DNA of 39,729 bases from Spirochaetota bacterium (GTDB taxonomy: Bacteria; Spirochaetota; UBA4802; UB4802). Shown here in pieces: positions 18,311-26,677 of the stretch. The translations under genes and the position numbers were made by a program. The notes under the pieces are model-generated. The model saw only the letters and a program-made list of their open reading frames with translations. It searched no databases and was not told the origin of the DNA. The DNA is taken from the NCBI GenBank assembly GCA_026414805.1, contig JAOAIH010000012.1, positions 15,289-55,017 of the forward strand, in the 5' to 3' direction. Numbering within the stretch: the first letter of the stretch is position 1; every line of letters begins with the position of its first letter.

Positions 18311-19537
18311 ATGAAAAAAATAACCTTGTATATAGCCGTTGTTTGTATTGTGGGTGCTATAGGTTGTGCATCAGACCTCCCAATAAAAGACATGTCCAAG
18401 GCACGCTATGGCATTACCCAGGCACAAGAAGTAAAAGCTGAAAAATACGCACCTGAAGAACTTGAAAAAGCAAAACAATATTTATATGACACCCACTCGC
18501 TTATTAAAGAAGATAAGATAAAAGATGCCAAACAAAAGTCTGTTGAATCACAGGTTGAATCACAAAAGGCAATAGAAAAATCCCTTCCACTGTATGCAAG
18601 TGATATGCTTGCACAGGCTACTGAAAGCCTGCAGCAGGCAGAGATGCTCAACGCAAAAGAATTTGCCAGCGTTGAATATGCACAGGCAGTTGCCTCGTTA
18701 AATGAAGCAACACAGCTTACTACTGATAAGAGCTATCGCCAATCAATTCAAAAATCAAAAGAAGCAATAGGTTTTGCAAATGATGCAAAAGCAAAATCCA
18801 TTGCAATGATTCCACAACTCAAAGAGCAACTTATTGTGATGGAAAACGAAAAAGATTCATTGCGCACCCAGCGTGGTGATGAATTTGCAAAAAACGAACT
18901 GATAGCAGCAGAACAAAAACTCAGTGAAGCCTCAACCAAGCTTGAAGAACAGAATATAGTTGCTGCAATCGCAGCAATGCAAGCGGCAAAAGAATCTTTG
19001 TCTTTGGCAAAAACTGCCATTGAAAAAGGGAAAGCGTTAGAATCATTGGAAGCTGCAAAAAGCCTTTACACGCAGGTAAGCGAAAGAGAATCATCTCAGG
19101 AAATGGCCGAATCGCTTACTGAAGCTGAAAAGCTTATTGCAAACAGCCAAGACCAGTTTTCAAAAGAAAATTATATTGCATCATACGACGCTTCACAGCA
19201 AGCCATCACCGTACTCAACTCACTTCTAATTGCAATGGAAAAGAAAGAAGAAGCATTAGCACTGCAGGAAGAAACAAAAGAGCAAGTTGCCAACCAAGAA
19301 CCAAAACCAGAATATAAAGAATACATTGTTCAGTACAATCCTAACGCTCGTGATTGTCTATGGCGTATAGCCCTGAAAGTATATAACAATGCACGGCTAT
19401 GGCCATTGATTTATATTGCCAACAAGGATCAAATCAAAGACCCGGATCTTATCTTCCCGGGCCAGCGTTTTGTTATTCCTTCATTAGAAAAGGAAAAAGC
19501 ACAAGAAAGCACTGAAGCGAAAACAAAATTAAATTAA
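18311..19537 (+). CDS. Helical-repeat lipoprotein with C-terminal LysM domain
   Basis: 408 residues, exported and probably lipidated: signal peptide with a lipobox-like VGAIGC (Cys19), GGAG upstream of the ATG. Residues ~30-330 are a long, Ala/Glu/Lys/Gln-rich helical array with recurring units resembling DUF4398-type repeats (for example APEELEKAKQYLYD, YAQAVASLNEAT, FAKNELIAAEQKLSEA). The last ~60 residues form a LysM module (YKEYIVQYNPNARDCLWRIA, IANKDQIKDPDLIFPGQRFVIP) that should bind peptidoglycan. Inferred role: an envelope tether or spacer between a membrane and the cell wall, similar in concept to Lpp/Pal but unrelated. The next gene starts 4 bases later and may be co-expressed. Confidence 0.85.
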   Translation: MKKITLYIAVVCIVGAIGCASDLPIKDMSKARYGITQAQEVKAEKYAPEELEKAKQYLYDTHSLIKEDKIKDAKQKSVESQVESQKAIEKSLPLYASDMLAQATESLQQAEMLNAKEFASVEYAQAVASLNEATQLTTDKSYRQSIQKSKEAIGFANDAKAKSIAMIPQLKEQLIVMENEKDSLRTQRGDEFAKNELIAAEQKLSEASTKLEEQNIVAAIAAMQAAKESLSLAKTAIEKGKALESLEAAKSLYTQVSERESSQEMAESLTEAEKLIANSQDQFSKENYIASYDASQQAITVLNSLLIAMEKKEEALALQEETKEQVANQEPKPEYKEYIVQYNPNARDCLWRIALKVYNNARLWPLIYIANKDQIKDPDLIFPGQRFVIPSLEKEKAQESTEAKTKLN

Positions 19538-19541
19538 CCAA

Positions 19542-20720
19542 GTGAGCCCTGATTTGCCAATGCAAGTTGTGTATATCATTATATTTGTGTTTTCAATGCT
19601 GCAGGCGCTGTGTGCTCGTGGCATACCGATTGATTCAATATATATTTCCACAACATCCCCCGAATATCAGCGATTGCTTTTTACACGTCTTGATTACTAC
19701 CAGGCTATTGGCGCTCAATTTATCGATTCTGGCATTGCCTATGCTGCCTGGCTCAACGGAAAAGAAGTTGTGTATATAAAAGAAACCGGCAACACCAATG
19801 CCATCATGGTTTGTAGCATCACAACCCGCAAAAAAACTACAGTGTATCAATTCAAAGGCACCGTCATAGCAGCACGTACATCTGCAAACGGCATATATAT
19901 TGCAGTAAAATATTTCAGCACCCACAAAATACCACAGCCAATGCTGATTATGGTAAATATCCCAAAGAAAAAGGCCACACAATTTACCACTGCATCAGCG
20001 GGGGTTGATTTTTCTTTTTCACAGGATGGTAATGCATTCTATTACAAATATAATTCATGCATACGGCAGGTTATGTGCGATAGTTACCAGGAAAAAGAAA
20101 TTCTTTGCAGAGAGCATGCACCACAGTGGGATGAAAACACAGTCCTTTTAGATAGCAGCCACAAGCTTTTTATCAGCGGCTCATCTGGTAATTACGACGT
20201 TTACATGCTTTCAGGACAATCCTTTAAAAGAATTTTTTCGGCAATAACTCCTATGGAAATTTTTTGTGCAGGTACAATAGCTTTTTATTCGGGTGGTTTC
20301 CCAGGTGGATATTCTGTCAACCTGTATTCCTTCACTAAAGAAAAAACTCTTCAAGTGCTATCGGGCACATTTAATCCTTCACTTCATGTTGTAGGAACCA
20401 CTGCCATTTTCTTACACAATGCATTTATCACAGTATATGATAGCTCTCAAAATACATTAATAAAAACAATCATTGAAAGTGATGAGGCAACCCTTTCACC
20501 AGACCAGTTTTCCATTGCATCCCTTTTGTACAATCGCCTCTTTATATTGCCATATTCAAAAGTTCTGCTGCTTGATCCACAGGCAAAGCGGTACTGCACT
20601 ACACTTGAATCACAGTATGCCGTTATATCACAAAAAACTGCTATACACACTTCACCCTATAGCAACACCTATCTGCGTCAGAAAAGAGCGACTGTGGCAT
20701 CGTTGCTGAAATTATTTTAA
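19542..20720 (+). CDS. Exported protein of unknown function, propeller-like repeats
   Basis: 392 residues (GTG at 19542) or 386 (ATG at 19560, MQVVYIIIFVFSML); neither has a clear ribosome-binding site. An N-terminal signal peptide or anchor is followed by short beta-rich units with recurring aromatic/small patterns (SGIAYAAWLNGKEVVYI, ANGIYIAVKYF, QDGNAFYYKYN) suggesting a WD40/TolB-like beta-propeller, though no family can be named. It starts 4 bases after the LysM lipoprotein gene, so both probably belong to one transcript and the envelope. No catalytic motif seen. Confidence 0.6.
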   Translation: MSPDLPMQVVYIIIFVFSMLQALCARGIPIDSIYISTTSPEYQRLLFTRLDYYQAIGAQFIDSGIAYAAWLNGKEVVYIKETGNTNAIMVCSITTRKKTTVYQFKGTVIAARTSANGIYIAVKYFSTHKIPQPMLIMVNIPKKKATQFTTASAGVDFSFSQDGNAFYYKYNSCIRQVMCDSYQEKEILCREHAPQWDENTVLLDSSHKLFISGSSGNYDVYMLSGQSFKRIFSAITPMEIFCAGTIAFYSGGFPGGYSVNLYSFTKEKTLQVLSGTFNPSLHVVGTTAIFLHNAFITVYDSSQNTLIKTIIESDEATLSPDQFSIASLLYNRLFILPYSKVLLLDPQAKRYCTTLESQYAVISQKTAIHTSPYSNTYLRQKRATVASLLKLF

Positions 20721-20947
20721 TAATATTAATTTGACAATTTTTGACTTTTTTTATTGATAATAACAGCATTACTGACTTTTGCAGACATGATGCACGGTTA
20801 TAGTGATAGATTGCCGTAATGTACCACAATACTAACAATGTGTGCTATTCTTGACACGGTTAGAGTAGTGCAAGGATCCAAGGGTTTTTAAGATTTAAAT
20901 ATGCCAATGAATGGAAAAATGTATAACCAATTACAATGGGGTATGCT
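20721..20947 (+). promoter_or_regulatory. Intergenic region with weak promoter candidate before the glpX-like gene
   Basis: No gene seen. TTGACA at 20731-20736 and GATAAT at 20756-20761 are 19 bases apart, longer than ideal; a second TTGACA at 20851 has no good -10 partner. No riboswitch or terminator was recognised. Confidence 0.35.
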
Positions 20948-21898
20948 ATGGATCGTAATTTAGCACTTGAAGTTGTCCGTGTTACCGAGGCTGCTGCGCT
21001 GTGGGCTGCCCGTTACTACGGCAGAGGCGATGAAGCAATTGCTTCTAAAAATGCTGTAGAGGCAATGTATAAAGTGTTTTCCACTGTATCCTTCAAAGGG
21101 CATATTGTAATGGGTGTAAACAACCCCGACTCGCCTCTGTCGCCGGGCAATATTATGGGACATGCTGACCATCCTGAGGTTGATATTGCTCTGACCCCTA
21201 TAGATGGCCATGCCACATTGGCTCAAGGTGGATATAACACCATTTCGGCCATTGCAATTGCCGAACACGGCTCAATGCTCACCGCACCGCCAATCTATAT
21301 GGAAAAAATAGCAGTAGGAAAGGAAGCACGTGGCGTCATTGACATCACACAATCACCTGAGGTCAACATTAAGCGGGTTGCCCGTGCAAAGGGAAAATAC
21401 ATTGAAGATATTACCGTATGTATTTTAGACAGGGAGCGCCATCGCGAGCTTGTGGAACGCATACGGGCAATGGGAGCAAGGATTAAATTAATAAAAGATG
21501 GCGATATTTCCGGAGCTATCGCCACCGCTCTTGATGAAACGCCTATTGACATGCTTATGGGAGTGGGTGGTGCACGTGAAGGGATACTGTCTGCCGCTGC
21601 TCTTAAATGCCTGGATGGCGACATGCAGGCACGGTTTGTATACCGAGATGAAAATGACAGGCAACTGGTAAAATCAATGGGTATTAGCGATTTAGACAAA
21701 ATTTATACGCTGTCGGACCTTGCAAAAGGTGAAAACATTATGTTTTCAGCCACCGGTATTTCAGATGGAGAACTTTTACCCGGAGTGCGTTTTATGGCTG
21801 GAGGGGCAAAGACCCACTCAATAGTTATGCGCTTTAAAACCCACACTATACGCTATATTACTGCAATTCACCGTTTTGATTATAAACCGGTATATTAA
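20948..21898 (+). CDS. GlpX-family (class II FBPase) homologue lacking canonical metal ligands
   Basis: 316 residues, collinear with E. coli GlpX (fructose-1,6-bisphosphatase, gluconeogenesis). I use the ATG at 20948, whose product MDRNLALEVVRVTE aligns with the GlpX N-terminus; an ATG four codons earlier is also in frame. The fold is well kept: GRGDE, MYMEK-like IYMEKIAVG, GVGGAREGILSAA, ALDGDM-like CLDGDMQ, FSATGI. The active site is not. By my recalled alignment, residues equivalent to E. coli Lys29, Asp33, Glu57, Glu59 and Asp85 are Glu, Ser, Val, Asn and Thr, and Glu88 is Asp; only Asp61 and Glu213 remain. Ordinary metal-dependent FBPase activity is therefore doubtful. Downstream genes are a small membrane protein and an aminotransferase. 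Confidence 0.88.
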   Translation: MDRNLALEVVRVTEAAALWAARYYGRGDEAIASKNAVEAMYKVFSTVSFKGHIVMGVNNPDSPLSPGNIMGHADHPEVDIALTPIDGHATLAQGGYNTISAIAIAEHGSMLTAPPIYMEKIAVGKEARGVIDITQSPEVNIKRVARAKGKYIEDITVCILDRERHRELVERIRAMGARIKLIKDGDISGAIATALDETPIDMLMGVGGAREGILSAAALKCLDGDMQARFVYRDENDRQLVKSMGISDLDKIYTLSDLAKGENIMFSATGISDGELLPGVRFMAGGAKTHSIVMRFKTHTIRYITAIHRFDYKPVY

Positions 21899-21917
21899 AT
21901 ATTACAGGATGCTACTT

Positions 21918-22139
21918 ATGAATATTACAGCATACATTTTACAACATACAACTGCAGCGCTGATAATTGCAGGCATATTGATTGCAGTTGCAGGCCTTAT
22001 ATTACGAAAATTTAGAATTTTGTCGATAGTTATGATAATAATTGCATCTATGATTATCTACGTACTGTTGTATAAAACTTTTCCTATTCCAGGAATCAAT
22101 CCTGAAGCGCAGGAAAGTCAAAGTGTTGAAAAAAGATAA
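21918..22139 (+). CDS. Small two-helix membrane protein, unknown function
   Basis: 73 residues from the ATG at 21918, chosen because AGGA lies 8 bases upstream; in-frame codons back to 21876 overlap the glpX-like gene and look untranslated. Two hydrophobic helices (about residues 14-32 and 35-55) with a charged cytoplasmic-type loop (RKFR) and a polar tail. No family recognised. It sits 19 bases after the GlpX-like gene and is probably in the same transcript. Confidence 0.6.
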   Translation: MNITAYILQHTTAALIIAGILIAVAGLILRKFRILSIVMIIIASMIIYVLLYKTFPIPGINPEAQESQSVEKR

Positions 22140-22205
22140 AATTTTAGTTGCAAAATATATACAATATTGTATATTAAATATAAACTACTTTTTGGGAAGT
22201 TGTCT

Positions 22206-23402
22206 ATGAAATTGCATCTGGTGAAATCACATAACATTGAAGATCACATTTCGGATAATGTAAAGACGCTACCACCTTCTGGTATTCGCGAATTTTTTGA
22301 TATTGTCTACAATACACCTGATTGTATATCGCTTGGTGTTGGTGAGCCTGATTTTGTCACACCCTGGCGCATTTCGGATGCAGGAATTTATGCCATAAAA
22401 GATGGCAATACACATTATACGTCAAACAAAGGTTTGCTTGAATTGCGACAAGCTATTGCAAGTATGCTTTCTTCAAAATATAAAATAGAATATAATCCCG
22501 AAACACAAATTCTGATAACTAACGGAGTAAGCGAAGGCCTTGACATAGCGCTTCGTGCTATCTGTAATCCGGGAGATGAAATCATATACTTTGAGCCTTG
22601 TTATGTTTCATACGCAGCAACAATAAAACTGGCACATGGCACGCCGGTTGCTATCGCCACCCATTTTGAAAATGAGTTTGCAATTGATATTAATGCAGTC
22701 AAAAAAGCCATAACTGCCAAAACCAAGGCAATAATGCTCAACTACCCTTCTAATCCTACCGGTGCATCTATTAACAAGGAAACGCTGGAAGCGATAGCTG
22801 CTATTGCTGTTGACAACAATTTACTCATCATTTCAGACGAGATATACGATGCTATTACCTATAACGGCACACACTTTTCCATTATTGAAATCCCAGGCAT
22901 GGCAGAGCGAACCATTTACTTTAATGGATTTTCAAAAGCATACGCAATGACAGGCTGGCGTCTGGGTTATGCTTGTGGTCCTGAAGCCATTATTGCAGCA
23001 ATGAATAAAATCCACCAGTATACCGCACTATGTGCATCATCAATTGCGCAGTATGCTGCTATAGAAGCTATAAAGCATGGGAAGCGCGACGTGGCCCAAA
23101 TGACAGCGCAGTACCTTAAACGCAGGAACTTTGTAACATCGCGCCTCAATGAAATGGGACTTTCATGTCATCCACCCAAGGGAGCATTCTACGCTTTCCC
23201 TGATATTTCAAAAACAGGACTATCCTCACGTGACTTTGCACTACAGCTTTTAAAAAGCTACAAGGTGGCTGTTGTGCCTGGCACTGCCTTTGGAAGCGCC
23301 TATGACAATCACATTCGATGTGCCTACGCAACATCTATGGAACAGCTCAAAGAAGCTATGGACCGCATGGAAGAATTTGTGAAAAAAATAAAAGGGCGAT
23401 AG
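22206..23402 (+). CDS. Class I/II PLP-dependent aminotransferase
   Basis: 398 residues, fold type I aspartate/aromatic aminotransferase family, cytoplasmic. Seen: SLGVGEPDFVTP, NPTGA with SNPTG substrate-site Asn, ISDEIYD (pyridine-N Asp), and the Schiff-base Lys in NGFSKAYAMTGWRLGY. C-terminal RCAYATS contains the carboxylate-binding Arg. ATG at 22206 chosen because GGGAAG lies upstream and family proteins begin about here; an extension to 22167 is less likely. Substrate is uncertain: the sequence resembles MalY/PatA-type and archaeal-type aspartate or aromatic aminotransferases. Its stop codon is immediately followed by the GGDEF remnant. Confidence 0.9.
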   Translation: MKLHLVKSHNIEDHISDNVKTLPPSGIREFFDIVYNTPDCISLGVGEPDFVTPWRISDAGIYAIKDGNTHYTSNKGLLELRQAIASMLSSKYKIEYNPETQILITNGVSEGLDIALRAICNPGDEIIYFEPCYVSYAATIKLAHGTPVAIATHFENEFAIDINAVKKAITAKTKAIMLNYPSNPTGASINKETLEAIAAIAVDNNLLIISDEIYDAITYNGTHFSIIEIPGMAERTIYFNGFSKAYAMTGWRLGYACGPEAIIAAMNKIHQYTALCASSIAQYAAIEAIKHGKRDVAQMTAQYLKRRNFVTSRLNEMGLSCHPPKGAFYAFPDISKTGLSSRDFALQLLKSYKVAVVPGTAFGSAYDNHIRCAYATSMEQLKEAMDRMEEFVKKIKGR

Positions 23403-23403
23403 T

Positions 23404-23541
23404 AAATTAAAAATTCATCCATTACTGAGCATTGCCTATGGTTTAATTGAAATACCTAAAGATGAAGAAATAATCAATATTGAACAATTATTGTCCATTG
23501 CTGACTCCAGAATGTACGAACATAAAAAAATGATAAAATAA
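23404..23541 (+). pseudogene. Remnant: C-terminal end of a GGDEF (diguanylate cyclase) gene
   Basis: In the frame +1 to the aminotransferase, the spacer encodes ~45 residues ending at TAA 23539-23541: HPLLSIAYGLIEIP, then IEQLLSIADSRMYEHKK. This matches the last two elements of a GGDEF domain (the SIG-like beta strand and the LLxxADxxMYxxKK helix). No start codon or upstream coding region exists, and an in-frame stop lies at 23389-23391 inside the aminotransferase gene. I read it as the 3' stub left by a deletion that joined the aminotransferase to the tail of a lost cyclase gene. It is too short to be functional. Confidence 0.7.
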
Positions 23542-23542
23542 C

Positions 23543-23571
23543 TTGACTATCAATTGTTTTCATTATATGAT
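23543..23571 (+). promoter_or_regulatory. Sigma70-type promoter for the tandem barrel genes
   Basis: TTGACT (23543-23548) and TATGAT (23566-23571) with a 17-base spacer; each hexamer differs from consensus by one base. It lies just after the GGDEF remnant and ~60 bases before the first barrel ATG. Confidence 0.7.
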
Positions 23572-23632
23572 ACAGTGCATATAATTGATTCATTTTATTC
23601 ATGTTGGGGTATTTTATGAAAGGAGCACCCAT

Positions 23633-24340
23633 ATGAAGATATTACAACTATCAATAATTTTATTTGGAATATTATTTCTTATATCACCACTGTACCCCAG
23701 CGATCTTGGCTTGGGCATTTCAGCATGGTATGCTGACTGGAAGATGTACAACCCCAATGAACCAATAAGCAAAACAACCAAAATGGATCCTGTTGTTTAT
23801 ATTGGTCCTTCAATTTCATACCAGTTTGCCCCATCCTGGAGCACTACACTGGTTGCGTTGTATACCCCTTCACCATACAAAATGACAAATGACTACAATG
23901 AAACCACAGAGATAACCCGCTACGATGTTGACTTGGCATTAAATTACCAATTATCCAGATATATAAAGGTATTTGTGGGAGCAAAATATCTGGGATTTAA
24001 CTTTGACGGTGGTCATCACCAGGGTGCTGGACCGGGTGGTGGTATTGGGCTGACACTTCCATTAATCAGCAATTTTTATTTTCTTGCCAATGCTTCGGGA
24101 TTATATCTGTGGGGCAATCATAAAGATCCTGATAAATCCAGAGATTTTGCCGAATATGGATATAACCTTTCAGTTCAAATTGCATATTATGCGGCTTCGT
24201 TAGGGCTAACAGCTTCATTGGGGTACAGATATCAACTTATTGCATCAGAATACGATACCAATGATCCTTATGCCAAAGAAGATGAGCATACATTCAAAGG
24301 GTTTACCATTTTAATAGTAAAATCCTTCCACTGGGAATAG
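23633..24340 (+). CDS. Outer-membrane beta-barrel protein, tandem copy 1
   Basis: 235 residues from the ATG at 23633 (AGGAG upstream); in-frame codons from 23585 precede the ribosome-binding site. Signal peptide (MKILQLSIILFGILFLISPL), then a small barrel of the OmpW/opacity-protein type: IGPSISYQFAPSWSTTLVALYTP, RYDVDLALNYQLSRYIKVFVGAKYLGF, Gly-rich turn GAGPGGGIG, and final strands ending KGFTILIVKSFHW with an aromatic C-terminus. Clearly homologous along its whole length to the next gene (shared IGPSISYQF, RYDVDLALNYQ, FKGFT). Function unknown; small barrels of this kind are pores or adhesins. Confidence 0.8.
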   Translation: MKILQLSIILFGILFLISPLYPSDLGLGISAWYADWKMYNPNEPISKTTKMDPVVYIGPSISYQFAPSWSTTLVALYTPSPYKMTNDYNETTEITRYDVDLALNYQLSRYIKVFVGAKYLGFNFDGGHHQGAGPGGGIGLTLPLISNFYFLANASGLYLWGNHKDPDKSRDFAEYGYNLSVQIAYYAASLGLTASLGYRYQLIASEYDTNDPYAKEDEHTFKGFTILIVKSFHWE

Positions 24341-24437
24341 AATAATTGTACAAATGAACTGTTTATATCAAAACAAATTTGAAAAAAGCAACAACATAAG
24401 TTTCTTAAATATGTAATTTTATTACAGGAGTGGCATA

Positions 24438-25151
24438 ATGAAATTAAGATTTTTTTATACAGTGCTTTTTGTTCTTACATTATCAACAGTACATGCTGCT
24501 GACATGGGAATAGGCATTTCTACCTGGTATGCTGGCTGGGATGTGAAAAGGAATGATGCAAAAGTCAAAATGGATGAAGTGTTATATATTGGGCCATCTA
24601 TCTCGTATCAGTTTCATGAAAAATGGAGTTGTACATTGGTGGCACTGGCAACCCCGCAAAAATACACATGGCAGGTTGGGACCGAAGAGATGGAACTGCG
24701 CAGGTATGATGTTGACCTGGCATTAAATTATCAGATTAATCGCTATACAAAAGTTTTTGCCGGTGCAAAGTACTTAGCTTTTGCATACCATAATAAAACT
24801 AACGGCAATGATGGCTTACATCATGCCACCGGCCCGGGCGCTGGCATAAGCTTTACCATGCCTGTTTTTACTAATGTATATGTGTTGGCAAATCTTTCTG
24901 GGTTATACATACTAGGGAACCAAAAAGAGGACCAGCAAACAGGCACAAAAAGTATCAATTTTTATGAAATAGGGGCAAATGGATCGCTGCAATTGGCCTA
25001 TTATTTCCCTTCAGTTGCAATTACTTTAGCAGCGGGGTATAGGTTGCAATATGTTGAAACACATTATCTGGAAAAAGAACCAAATAATCCCAACCTTGAT
25101 CATACATTTAAAGGGTTTACTGTATTACTTGTAAAATCCTTTAATTTATAA
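24438..25151 (+). CDS. Outer-membrane beta-barrel protein, tandem copy 2
   Basis: 237 residues, paralogue of the preceding gene. AGGAG upstream, signal peptide MKLRFFYTVLFVLTLSTVHA with an AxA-type cleavage site. Shared blocks: GIGISTWYAGW, IGPSISYQFHEKWSCTLVALATP, RYDVDLALNYQINRYTKVFAGAKYLAF, ATGPGAGISF, and HTFKGFTVLLVKSFNL at the end. Differences cluster in predicted loops (for example the DQQTGTKSIN insertion), as expected for surface-exposed segments. Transcription probably comes from 23543 and ends at the hairpin at 25198-25234. Confidence 0.8.
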   Translation: MKLRFFYTVLFVLTLSTVHAADMGIGISTWYAGWDVKRNDAKVKMDEVLYIGPSISYQFHEKWSCTLVALATPQKYTWQVGTEEMELRRYDVDLALNYQINRYTKVFAGAKYLAFAYHNKTNGNDGLHHATGPGAGISFTMPVFTNVYVLANLSGLYILGNQKEDQQTGTKSINFYEIGANGSLQLAYYFPSVAITLAAGYRLQYVETHYLEKEPNNPNLDHTFKGFTVLLVKSFNL

Positions 25152-25197
25152 TACATACTTCTGAGATTGACATAGAAATTATCACTGTTACAATTTT

Positions 25198-25234
25198 AAG
25201 CGTTAGGAGCATATATTTCTCTTGACGCTTTTTT
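25198..25234 (+). terminator. Intrinsic terminator after the barrel pair
   Basis: AAGCGTTAGGAG (25198-25209) pairs with CTCTTGACGCTT (25219-25230), 12 pairs including two G-T, around a 9-base loop, followed by a T run to 25234. It separates the barrel genes from the pyrophosphorylase gene. Confidence 0.85.
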
Positions 25235-25300
25235 AATGAAATAATGATATATTTTGCTACTATGACAAATAAATACTCACTATAGTAAAAGGTCCTTATT

Positions 25301-26677
25301 ATGATATATGTTGAAGGTTACAATGATGTTATAGAAAAGGTGTATCAATCAGGCAACCAGCATGTATTTGCCTTCTGGGACAGTTTGAATGAGGAACAGA
25401 AAAAGCATCTTTTGCAAGAGCTATCGCTTATAAATTTTCAACAGTTGCATGAATTGTATGAACTTACAAAAAAACATGTAATACCTATGGATTTTGAACC
25501 TGCTTTTTTCACACCATTACCACAAACAATTGAAGAGCAAAAATTATTTGAGGAAGCCAAACATATTGGGATTGACACCATTAAAGCTTCTAAGGTTGCA
25601 GCGTTTGTGGTAGCAGGAGGACAGGGGAGCCGTTTAGGGTTTGAGGGGCCAAAGGGTATGTTCCCTATTGGGCCAGTAAGTAACAAAACATTATTTCAGA
25701 TACACGCCGAAAAGATAAAAGCATACGAAAATAAGTTTGGTGTTGATATTCCATGGTGCATCATGACATCACAGGCAAATCATGATGCAACGATTGCGTA
25801 CTTTGAAGAAAATAACTATTTTCAACTCAATAAAAACAAGGTTTTTATATTCAAGCAAAATATGATCCCCTCGCTTGATGAACATGGCAAACTCATTCTG
25901 GAAACACCTTATTCTATTTTCAAAAATCCCGATGGCCACGGTGGAAGTTTAACAGCACTATACCAATCAGGTACCCTTGATACACTGCAAGGTATGGGAA
26001 TTGAAGTGCTTTCATATTTTCAGGTGGATAACCCGCTGGTACGCATAATTGATCCGGTCTTTATTGGGTTTCATATCAAAAACAACGCTGAGGTCTCAAG
26101 CAAAACGTTAAAAAAAGCTTACCCAGAAGAAAAGATAGGCGTATTTGTAAAATTTTCTAACGGCAGAGTTGGTGTTGTTGAGTATTCTGATTTGTCACAT
26201 GATAAACAATTTGAAAAAGACCAGCATGGTAATCTGCGGTATATTGCAGGAAGCATTGCAATACATCTGTTTAATATACGCTTCATTGAGTCAATTACAA
26301 AGGGCAATATTACTTTACCTTTTCATGTGGCAAAAAAATCCATACCGCAGTATACACCCCACGGCAAAAAAAATATTACCGGCTATAAATTTGAAAAGTT
26401 TGTCTTTGATGCACTGCCACTAACCCAACACAATTTTATCCTTGAAACAAAACGTGAAGAAGAGTTTGCACCGGTTAAGAATAAAACAGGCGTTGATTCA
26501 GTTGAAACAGCTCAGCAACTAATGATAAATCTATATAAAACGTGGTTGAGTGAAAAAAATATTTCTATCCCAAAAGTTGTTGAAAAAATTGAAATTTCCC
26601 CACTCTTTGCTGTTGAACCTGATGATATACCAAACTCATTAACGCTACCCCAACAAAAAGAGGTTTATATTGCATGA
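25301..26677 (+). CDS. UDPGP-family UDP-sugar pyrophosphorylase (UAP1-like)
   Basis: 458 residues, similar to eukaryotic-type UDP-N-acetylhexosamine pyrophosphorylases rather than bacterial GalU or GlmU. It should make a UDP-sugar (UDP-GlcNAc, UDP-GalNAc or UDP-Glc) and pyrophosphate from UTP and the sugar 1-phosphate. Motifs: [20 protein letters not shown] (uridine and phosphate loop), [24 protein letters not shown] (the family PDGxGG hexose site) and [13 protein letters not shown]-terminal ~95 residues form the usual helical cap ([15 protein letters not shown]). Its final bases overlap argB (ATGA), so the two are coupled although unrelated in pathway. The substrate cannot be fixed from sequence. 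Confidence 0.88.
   Translation: MIYVEGYNDVIEKVYQSGNQHVFAFWDSLNEEQKKHLLQELSLINFQQLHELYELTKKHVIPMDFEPAFFTPLPQTIEEQKLFEEAKHIGIDTIKASKVAAFVVAGGQGSRLGFEGPKGMFPIGPVSNKTLFQIHAEKIKAYENKFGVDIPWCIMTSQANHDATIAYFEENNYFQLNKNKVFIFKQNMIPSLDEHGKLILETPYSIFKNPDGHGGSLTALYQSGTLDTLQGMGIEVLSYFQVDNPLVRIIDPVFIGFHIKNNAEVSSKTLKKAYPEEKIGVFVKFSNGRVGVVEYSDLSHDKQFEKDQHGNLRYIAGSIAIHLFNIRFIESITKGNITLPFHVAKKSIPQYTPHGKKNITGYKFEKFVFDALPLTQHNFILETKREEEFAPVKNKTGVDSVETAQQLMINLYKTWLSEKNISIPKVVEKIEISPLFAVEPDDIPNSLTLPQQKEVYIA

Noticed and set aside
25222-25253. Promoter TTGACG...TATATT before the pyrophosphorylase gene
   Set aside because: The TTGACG lies in the right arm of the strong terminator at 25198-25234 and its spacer to TATATT is 20 bases.
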